DNA from: Bordetella hinzii LMG 13501 | Lineage (GTDB): Bacteria; Pseudomonadota; Gammaproteobacteria; Burkholderiales; Burkholderiaceae_B | Assembly: GCF_001548475.1 (NCBI RefSeq) | Contig: NZ_LRUJ01000030.1 | Span: 1-62,461, forward strand | Reading direction: 5' to 3' | DNA: 62,461 nt | In this document: one piece after another, positions 53,902 through 62,461 of the stretch | Layout of the letters: every line of letters starts with the position of its first letter | How positions within the stretch are numbered: position 1 is the first letter of the stretch | Notes under the pieces: generated by a model | Database searches by the model: none | Seen by the model: only the letters and a program-made list of their open reading frames with translations | Told to the model about the DNA's origin: nothing | Position numbers and translations under genes: made by a program

Positions 53902-53924
53902 GTAATGAAATACTATTTCATTAC
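53902..53924. promoter_or_regulatory. Perfect palindrome in the amn/nlpC divergent spacer
   Basis: GTAATGAAAT-ACT-ATTTCATTAC is an uninterrupted 10-bp inverted repeat in AT-rich DNA, 131 bp upstream of amn and 106 bp upstream of the NlpC/P60 gene. It looks like a dimeric repressor operator (TetR- or GntR-like), but I cannot name the regulator. The rest of the 258-bp spacer holds no gene. Confidence 0.6.
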
Positions 53925-54029
53925 CGTTCGCGGCGCGCTGCTGTTAAGGTGGCGCTTTGCCGCCGGCTTACACGTAAGAGACAAGTTCTCTGAAGCCATC
54001 CGTCCACACTTTGCTGTCCGAAGTGCCGC

Positions 54030-54614
54030 ATGACTCCTCCCACGCGAAAAGTCCGCCGACAATGGTCCACGTTGTCTGCTTTGTTCTGCGCCCCCCTGCT
54101 GGCGCTCTGTTTTTCCGGCGCGGCCCAGGCCTCGCTGCATCCCACTGCCCTGGGCACGCTGCAAGGCCTGAGCCTGGCCAATGAAGCGACCGTGCCCACG
54201 CTGCGCGAACGCATCGTGCAGGCCGGCCTGGACAAGATCGGCACACCCTATAGCTGGGGCGGCGACGATCCCGTCGATGGCTTCGATTGCAGCGGGCTGG
54301 CCCTGTTCGTGTTCCGCGAGACGGCTGGCATCGACCTGCCGCGCACTTCGCGCGCGCAGCGCCAGTCGGGCAACAACGTCAATCGCCGCCAGCTGCGCCC
54401 GGGCGACCTGGTGTTCTTCGCGACCAATCGCCGCGGCGTCACCTCGCACGTGGGCATCTATATCGGCCAGAACCAGTTCGTGCATGCGCCCTCGCGCGGC
54501 GCCAAGGTGCGCGTGGACAAGCTGGACAACGGCTATTGGTCCAAGCGCTACGTCGGCGCGCGCAGTTATCTCGACGACCGCCCCGCGCCGCTGCTGGCCC
54601 AGAACGCCAGCTGA
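54030..54614 (+). CDS. NlpC/P60 family cell-wall endopeptidase
   Basis: A 194-residue secreted cysteine peptidase that cuts peptidoglycan stem peptides. A signal peptide spans about 1-34 (ending GAAQAS). The catalytic triad is C87 in GFDCSGL, H140 in SHVGIYIG and H152 in FVHAPSRG, the Spr/MepS pattern. The cleavage motif is not of lipoprotein type, so it is probably soluble in the periplasm. No clear ribosome site precedes the ATG. Confidence 0.92.
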   Translation: MTPPTRKVRRQWSTLSALFCAPLLALCFSGAAQASLHPTALGTLQGLSLANEATVPTLRERIVQAGLDKIGTPYSWGGDDPVDGFDCSGLALFVFRETAGIDLPRTSRAQRQSGNNVNRRQLRPGDLVFFATNRRGVTSHVGIYIGQNQFVHAPSRGAKVRVDKLDNGYWSKRYVGARSYLDDRPAPLLAQNAS

Positions 54615-54632
54615 CACGGGGCCGCGCCGCCC

Positions 54633-55403
54633 TCAGCCGCGGCCCACGAAGGGCATGTTGGTGGCCATGATGGTCATGAACTGCACATTGGCGTCCAGCG
54701 GCAGCTGCGCCATGCCCGCCACGGCCTGCGCCACATGGGCGACGTCCATGCGCGGCTCCACGCGGGTCGAGCCATCCGCCTGCAATACGCCCTTGGCCAT
54801 GCGTTCGGTCATGTCGGTGGCGGCATTGCCGATATCGATCTGGCCGCAGGCAATGCCGTAGGCCCGGCAGTCCAGCGAAATCGACTTGGTCAGGCCGGTG
54901 ACGGCATGCTTGGTCGCCGTATAGGCGATCGAATACGGCCGCGGCGCATGCGACGAAATCGAGCCATTGTTGATGATGCGCCCGCCGCGCGGGCTTTGCG
55001 CCTTCATCAGGCGGATCGCTGCCTGCGCGCACAGGAACATGCCGGTCAGGTTGGTGTCGACCACCGAGCGCCACACGTCCACGGGCAGGTCCTCGATGGG
55101 CACGGCCGGCGCATTGCGTCCGGCATTGTTGAAGAGCACGTCCAGGCGGTCGTACTCGCGCTGGATCTCGTCGAACAAGGCCCGGACCTCCGCCTCCTGC
55201 GTGACGTCGGTCGGCACGACCAGGGCGCGCGCTCCGTCCTCGCCGGCGGCGATGCGCGTCTGCTCCAAGGGTTCGCGGCGCCGGCCGGCCAGCACCACCT
55301 TGTACCCCTGGGCCAGGAATTCAAGCGCCACCGCGCGGCCGATGCCGGTGCCCGCGCCGGTGACCAGCGCCACCCGGGAGCCGGGCGTGTCGTTAGATTG
55401 CAT
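54633..55403 (-). CDS. Short-chain dehydrogenase/reductase
   Basis: A 256-residue NAD(P)-dependent SDR. The cofactor motif is TGAGTGIG at about 16-23, NNAG marks the central strand, and the catalytic set is S (NGSISSHA), Y (YSIAYTATK) and the lysine four residues later. Arginines after the second strand (AGRRRE) favour NADP. GGAGAAG precedes the ATG at 55403. Substrate unknown. It is tail to tail with the NlpC/P60 gene and divergent from gmk. Confidence 0.92.
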   Translation of the reverse strand: MQSNDTPGSRVALVTGAGTGIGRAVALEFLAQGYKVVLAGRRREPLEQTRIAAGEDGARALVVPTDVTQEAEVRALFDEIQREYDRLDVLFNNAGRNAPAVPIEDLPVDVWRSVVDTNLTGMFLCAQAAIRLMKAQSPRGGRIINNGSISSHAPRPYSIAYTATKHAVTGLTKSISLDCRAYGIACGQIDIGNAATDMTERMAKGVLQADGSTRVEPRMDVAHVAQAVAGMAQLPLDANVQFMTIMATNMPFVGRG

Positions 55404-55441
55404 AAGCTTCTCCACCAAGATTCGCAATGCAGGAATCCTAA

Positions 55442-56209
<768 letters not shown>

Positions 56210-56248
56210 AACGCCCCGTTCCCAACGTCAGCATATCCAGGTAATTCC

Positions 56249-56452
56249 ATGGCCCGCATCACTGTCGAAGATTGTCTGAACCAGATCCCCAACCGATTCA
56301 AGCTCACGCTGGCGGCGACCTACCGCGCCCGCGAGCTGGCGCAAGGCCATGCCCCGCGCCTGGACAGCAAGGACAAGCCGACCGTGACCGCGCTGCGTGA
56401 AATCGCCTCCGGCCTGACCGGCCTGGAAATGCTGCGTAAAGTCCCGACCTGA
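56249..56452 (+). CDS. rpoZ: RNA polymerase omega subunit
   Basis: A 67-residue omega subunit that helps assemble the beta' subunit and contributes to a ppGpp site. [33 protein letters not shown] is the conserved N-terminal half and [13 protein letters not shown] the second conserved segment. It lies between gmk (39 bp) and spoT (23 bp) as in most proteobacteria. Confidence 0.97.
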   Translation: MARITVEDCLNQIPNRFKLTLAATYRARELAQGHAPRLDSKDKPTVTALREIASGLTGLEMLRKVPT

Positions 56453-56475
56453 GCCCGGCCGGGGAGGCGGCTAGC

Positions 56476-58773
<2,298 letters not shown>

Positions 58774-58803
58774 CGCCGCAGCCCGCCGGCCAGGCCCGCG
58801 GCT

Positions 58804-59532
58804 TCACGCCACGTGCTGCAGGAAATCCCGCAGGCGCTGGCTGGGCGGGTCGCCCAGCAAGGCTTCGGGCTTGCCGTCGTGCGCGATCTTGCCGCCGTCG
58901 ATGAACAATAGCCGGCTGCCGACCTTGCGGGCGAATTCCATCTCGTGGGTGACGACCACCATGGTCATGCCCTCCTCGGCCAGGTCGCGCATGACCTTGA
59001 GCACTTCGTGGCGCAGTTCCGGGTCCAGCGCCGACGTCGGCTCGTCAAACAGCATGAGCTTGGGCTTGATGGCCAAGGCGCGGGCGATGGCCACGCGCTG
59101 CTGCTGCCCGCCGGACAACTCCGATGGATAGTGGTCCATGCGCTCGGCCAGGCCGACCTTGCCCAGCAGATCGCGCGCGACCTGGCGGGCCTCGTCGCGG
59201 CCGGCGCCCCGCGTATGCACCGGGCCGAACATCACGTTCTCCAGCGCCGTCATCTGCGGAAAGAGATTGAATTGCTGGAACACCATGCCGGCCTCGCGGC
59301 GGATGGTGCGCACGTCCTCGGCCGAACCGAGCACGCTGATGCCGTCGACACGCAGATCGCCGCCGTCTATGGTTTCCAGCACATTGATGCAGCGCAGGAA
59401 CGTCGACTTGCCCGAGCCGGAGGGCCCCACGACCACCACGACTTCGCCCACGTCGATATTGACCGTGATCCCGTTGAGCACGACCGAATCGCCGAAGCGC
59501 TTGATGACGTCCTTGAACTCGACCATGCTCAT
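58804..59532 (-). CDS. glnQ: Glutamine ABC transporter ATP-binding protein
   Basis: A 242-residue ATPase of the polar amino acid uptake family. Motifs are Walker A GPSGSGKST, Q-loop VFQQFNLFPQMT, signature LSGGQQQR, Walker B LMLFDEPTSALDPE and switch THEMEFA. The start overlaps the permease stop by 4 nt. It is the last gene of glnHPQ and is convergent with spoT. Confidence 0.94.
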   Translation of the reverse strand: MSMVEFKDVIKRFGDSVVLNGITVNIDVGEVVVVVGPSGSGKSTFLRCINVLETIDGGDLRVDGISVLGSAEDVRTIRREAGMVFQQFNLFPQMTALENVMFGPVHTRGAGRDEARQVARDLLGKVGLAERMDHYPSELSGGQQQRVAIARALAIKPKLMLFDEPTSALDPELRHEVLKVMRDLAEEGMTMVVVTHEMEFARKVGSRLLFIDGGKIAHDGKPEALLGDPPSQRLRDFLQHVA

Positions 59533-60188
59533 AGTATGCGCATCCTTTTTTCCAGCAGGCGCAGGCCCAGGGCCATCAGGCCGGTGAGAATCAGGTAGAC
59601 AATGGCCACCGCCGACCAGATCTCGACCGCGCGGAAATTGCTGGCCATGATCTCCTGCCCCTGGCGCGTGAGCTCGGCCACGCCGATCACGATGAAGAGC
59701 GATGAATCCTTCAGGCTGATGATGCACTGGTTGCCCAAGGGAGGGATCATGCGCCGGAAGGCCACCGGCCCGATGATGTAGAACAGGATCTTCGAAAACG
59801 GCAGGCCCATGGCCTGCCCCGCCTCTTTCAGGCCGCGCGCCACCGACAGCAGCGAACCGCGCACGATCTCCGCGATATAGGCGCCCGAGTTGATGATGAG
59901 CGTGGCGATGGCGGCGGTCTCCGCCTCCACCCGCATGCCCGGCACCAGCAGCGGCAGGGCAAAGTAGATGAACATCACCTGCACGACAATGGGCGTGCCC
60001 CGGATGACAGCCACATAGACCTGCGCGATGCCGGAGACCAGCCAGGGCCCATAGGCTCGCGCCACACCGGCCAGCGCGCCCAGGATGAAACCTCCGACAA
60101 GCCCCCAGAGGGTGATCTTGACGGTCATCAAGGTGCCGTCAAGCAGATTGGGCAGTGCGTCCCAGATTACCGATACATCAAAATCCAC
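59529..60188 (-). CDS. glnP: Glutamine ABC transporter permease
   Basis: A 219-residue inner-membrane permease of the HisMQ/GlnP type, with about five helices; TIVVQVMFIYFALP and the coupling loop GLKEAGQAMGLPFSKILFYIIGPVAFRRMIPPLGNQ are characteristic. The GTG start at 60188 is chosen because GGGAGGGGGA lies just upstream; a longer frame to 60215 would include the ribosome site itself. A terminator-like hairpin separates it from glnH. Confidence 0.92.
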   Translation of the reverse strand: MDFDVSVIWDALPNLLDGTLMTVKITLWGLVGGFILGALAGVARAYGPWLVSGIAQVYVAVIRGTPIVVQVMFIYFALPLLVPGMRVEAETAAIATLIINSGAYIAEIVRGSLLSVARGLKEAGQAMGLPFSKILFYIIGPVAFRRMIPPLGNQCIISLKDSSLFIVIGVAELTRQGQEIMASNFRAVEIWSAVAIVYLILTGLMALGLRLLEKRMRIL

Positions 60189-60206
60189 GCTTCCCCCTCC
60201 CGGCGG

Positions 60207-60248
60207 AAAAAACATGGCCGCCCACGAAGCATGCCCCGCAGGCGGCCA
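60207..60248 (-). terminator. Attenuating hairpin between glnH and glnP
   Basis: TGGCCGCC and GGCGGCCA form an 8-bp stem with an 18-nt loop, followed on the minus strand by TG and six T, right before the glnP ribosome site. It should stop part of the transcripts, leaving more binding protein than permease, which is common for such operons. Confidence 0.65.
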
Positions 60249-60271
60249 CCGGTTTGTTCAAGCCAGGCGCA

Positions 60272-61024
60272 TCAGGGCGCCTTGCCGAACCACTTGGTGT
60301 AGATCTTGTCGTACTCGCCATTGGCCTTGAGCGCGGCCAGGGCCTTGTTGACCTGCGGCACCAGGTCGCTGCCCTTGGGGAAGGCAATGCCATAGAAGTC
60401 GCCGCTCTTGACCGTGCCCACGACCTTCACGCGGCCCTTGCCCGCGGTATTGGCGTAGTACTGGACGTTGGGCGTGTCGTGCACGGCGGCATCCACGCGG
60501 CCGGTGGCCAGTTCGAGGTAGGCATTATCGATATTGGGGAAGAGCTTGAGCTTGGCCTCGGGCACCTGGGCCTTGAGGAAGTCCACCGTCGCGGTGCCGG
60601 TCTTGACGGCCACCGTTTTGCCGGAGAGGTCCTTGGCGGCCTTGATGTCGTTGTTCTTGTCGGAGACCAGAATGGCCAGCCCGCTTTCGTAATAGGGGTC
60701 GGAAAAATCGATCACCTTCTTGCGGTCGTCGCGGATCGTGATGCCGGCCAGCGCCACGTCGATGTTCTTGGTCTGCAGGCCCGGGATGATGCCGTTGAAA
60801 TCCATGGGCTGCAGCTTGTACTTGAGATTGAGCTCCTTGGCGATGGCCGCCCAGAGGTCGATGTCGAAACCGGTATAGGTGCTGCCCTGCTTGAACTCGA
60901 AAGGCACGAAGGCCGTATCGGTGGCCACGACCAGTTCCTTGCCCTGGGCCGCGGCGGTGGATATCGAACCAAACATCGTGGCGGACAGACCGATCAGGAC
61001 GGCCGCGACTTTACCTTTGATCAT
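60272..61024 (-). CDS. glnH: Glutamine-binding periplasmic protein
   Basis: A 250-residue secreted binding protein. The signal peptide is about 1-26 (ending TAAAQG). The mature sequence [54 protein letters not shown] and [25 protein letters not shown] follows E. coli GlnH nearly position by position, so glutamine is the likely ligand. AGGAG precedes the ATG. It is the first gene of glnHPQ. I found no sigma-54 element in its 188-bp upstream spacer. Confidence 0.94.
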   Translation of the reverse strand: MIKGKVAAVLIGLSATMFGSISTAAAQGKELVVATDTAFVPFEFKQGSTYTGFDIDLWAAIAKELNLKYKLQPMDFNGIIPGLQTKNIDVALAGITIRDDRKKVIDFSDPYYESGLAILVSDKNNDIKAAKDLSGKTVAVKTGTATVDFLKAQVPEAKLKLFPNIDNAYLELATGRVDAAVHDTPNVQYYANTAGKGRVKVVGTVKSGDFYGIAFPKGSDLVPQVNKALAALKANGEYDKIYTKWFGKAP

Positions 61025-61212
61025 GGTTTTCTCCTGTGGGTTCAACAGGCTACGCCCATACCGCCTGGCGAGCCAAGTCTGGGCGCCAGGCCGGGGCCCG
61101 GGGTGGGCCGCGGCCTGGCTTGCGAACGATCTTAACGCAACCGTCCCCGGTGGCACAGCCACCGATCGAAATTACAATGAAAGGCCAGTCCCAATTCCCG
61201 GGGGAGCAGGCT

Positions 61213-62250
61213 GTGACGTTCAATCCCATCATCATCGAGGGCGGCCGGCAGCAGATCGGCCTGGAACTGGGCAAGCTGGCGCGCGCCATCATGCCCGCCT
61301 ACCTGGACCAGAGCAGCACCTGGGCCGCCCTGCGCCCCTGGCGCGGGCATGCCTTCCTGGGCGCGCTGGGCGAGGCCGCGCAGGCCGCCTTGCCGCAAAT
61401 CTGGCGCGAACTCGAAGGCCTGGCCGAGGGGCTGCGCATGCCGCTCGAAGACGTGCTGCTCTGGAATTGCCGCGGCGACCTGCTGCGCAAGTCTTCCGAC
61501 GGCTGCACTTCGCTGGCTTGGCGCGGCGCCGACGGCGCGCGCTGGATGGCCCACAACGAGGACGGCGACCCCTATCTGCGCGGCCGCTGCCGTATCGTGG
61601 ACATCCGCCCCGAGGGCGCACCCGGCTTCGTGAGCTTTTACTATCCCGGTTCGCTGCCGGGGCACACCTTCGCCGGCAACCGCGCCGGACTGGCGCAGAC
61701 CATCAACAATGTGCGCGCGCGCCAGCGTCAGGCCGGCGTGCCGCGCATGCTGCTGGCCCGGGCCGTGCTGGATTGCGCCAGCCTGGACCAGGCCCTGGAC
61801 TTGCTGCGCGACCTGCCGCGCGCCGGCGGGTTTCACCATATGCTGGGCTCGGCCCGCGACCGCCGCCTCTTCAGCGTCGAGGCCAGCCCGACGCAGTGCG
61901 CCATCCAGGAAATCAGCAAGGGCTACGCCCACGCCAACCACCTGCTGCACCCGGACAGCCCGCCTCAGGTGATCACCGATTCCTCGGCGGCGCGGCAGCG
62001 CCGGGCCGAGCAGCTGATGGACGCCTGGACCGGCAGCGCCGGCGGCGGCGATCTGGTCACCGCCTTGCTGGACGCCGGCGGCGAACTGCCCATCCTGCGC
62101 ACCGACCCGCAGGACCCCGACGAAGAAAACACCCTCGCCACGGCGCTGTTCGAGCTGCGTGACGGCCGGCTGAGCCTGCGGGTCTATGACCGCAGGCCGC
62201 AGGCCATGCTCAAACTAGACATCCGCGGCGGCGATCAGGCCGGCCCGTAG
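61213..62250 (+). CDS. C45-family acyltransferase/peptidase-like protein
   Basis: A 345-residue protein resembling the acyl-CoA:6-aminopenicillanate acyltransferase (AAT, family C45) of the Ntn-hydrolase fold. The candidate nucleophile is C98 in SSDGCTSLAW, where a precursor would self-cleave, followed by MAHNEDGDP, a conserved oxyanion segment. Bacterial members likely act on small N-acyl or amide compounds. The GTG at 61213 is preferred (GGGGAG upstream); ATG at 61177 is the alternative. It ends 16 bp inside the 3' end of a hydantoinase B gene on the other strand. Confidence 0.85.
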   Translation: MTFNPIIIEGGRQQIGLELGKLARAIMPAYLDQSSTWAALRPWRGHAFLGALGEAAQAALPQIWRELEGLAEGLRMPLEDVLLWNCRGDLLRKSSDGCTSLAWRGADGARWMAHNEDGDPYLRGRCRIVDIRPEGAPGFVSFYYPGSLPGHTFAGNRAGLAQTINNVRARQRQAGVPRMLLARAVLDCASLDQALDLLRDLPRAGGFHHMLGSARDRRLFSVEASPTQCAIQEISKGYAHANHLLHPDSPPQVITDSSAARQRRAEQLMDAWTGSAGGGDLVTALLDAGGELPILRTDPQDPDEENTLATALFELRDGRLSLRVYDRRPQAMLKLDIRGGDQAGP

Positions 62251-62461
62251 CCGCCCCCGCCCGGGGTTTCGACCACGAAGACGTCGCCGGCGGCCAGTTC
62301 GGTGCTGTCCTGCGGGCCCAGTTCGTCGATGCGGCCATCGGCGCGCTCGACATAGTTGCGCCCCATCCGGCCTTCGCCGCCTCCGGCCAGCCCGAAAGGC
62401 GCGTACCGGCGGTTGTTGGACAGAATGGCCGCTGTCATGGGCTCCAGGAAGCGCACCCGCC
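62235..62461 (-). CDS. Hydantoinase B/oxoprolinase family protein, C-terminal fragment
   Basis: Only the last 75 or so codons are inside the window; the gene continues past the right edge. The end ESTELAAGD-like region followed by VFVVETPGGGGYG is the diagnostic C-terminus of HyuB/5-oxoprolinase beta subunits, which hydrolyse hydantoin or oxoproline rings with ATP. A partner hyuA would be expected next to it, outside the window. Its stop overlaps the acyltransferase gene by 16 bp. Confidence 0.88.
   Translation of the reverse strand, partial: RVRFLEPMTAAILSNNRRYAPFGLAGGGEGRMGRNYVERADGRIDELGPQDSTELAAGDVFVVETPGGGGYGPA

Noticed and set aside
53902-53924. Fur or Zur box interpretation of the palindrome
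   Set aside because: The outer arms resemble TAATGA/TCATTA but their spacing (nine bases between) does not fit the Fur 19-bp box, and neither flanking gene is a metal gene.

Overview
The window is GC-rich, almost fully coding DNA from a betaproteobacterium. The best fit is Burkholderiales, family Alcaligenaceae (Bordetella/Achromobacter type). This is judged from protein similarity remembered for these families and from the blocks recG-oxyR, rph-yicC and gmk-rpoZ-spoT; no database search was run. I see no tRNA, rRNA, CRISPR array, insertion sequence or phage gene. Very long open frames on the opposite strand of real genes are composition shadows and were left out.

Region 1 (1-11 kb): dps, then a tightly packed ten-gene operon read right to left from 10120 to 635. 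It encodes a gentisate-dioxygenase-like cupin, an LVIVD beta-propeller protein, a RidA-family protein, a GST, a three-part ABC importer of the NMT1/SsuABC type, an aldehyde dehydrogenase, a GMC oxidoreductase and an unknown 138-residue protein. A divergent GntR/FCD regulator and an AT-rich spacer with ACAACCA repeats sit upstream. This looks like uptake plus oxidative breakdown of an unidentified, perhaps amino-aromatic, compound and is the best candidate for an undescribed pathway.

Region 2 (11-26 kb): mmsA with a divergent LysR gene, recG-oxyR, a second RidA, a CLC channel, ferredoxin-NADP reductase, a Fur-boxed iron(III) ABC transporter (fbpABC), two pirins and a LysR gene.

Region 3 (26-34 kb): a three-protein signalling set. 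A membrane protein carries a periplasmic solute-binding domain and a cytoplasmic GAF domain but no kinase. Divergent from it are a hybrid kinase (GAF-PAS-PAS-HisKA-HATPase-REC-REC-HPt) and a REC-HD-GYP response regulator. The two GAF domains resemble each other, suggesting a split sensor feeding c-di-GMP turnover.

Region 4 (34-44 kb): the nitrogen-control block glnA-ntrB-ntrC with a clear sigma-54 promoter and tandem NtrC sites, then hemW, rdgB, an EAL-CBS-GGDEF protein and a chemoreceptor whose 3' ends overlap.

Region 5 (44-54 kb): LysR/acyl-CoA dehydrogenase/MmgE-PrpD, a truncated hemoglobin behind an NsrR-like palindrome, rph, yicC, an MFS transporter, a lipoprotein with a ParB-like domain, and AMP nucleosidase.

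Region 6 (54-62 kb): an NlpC/P60 hydrolase, an SDR, gmk-rpoZ-spoT, glnHPQ, a C45-type acyltransferase and the 3' end of a hydantoinase B gene cut by the window edge.
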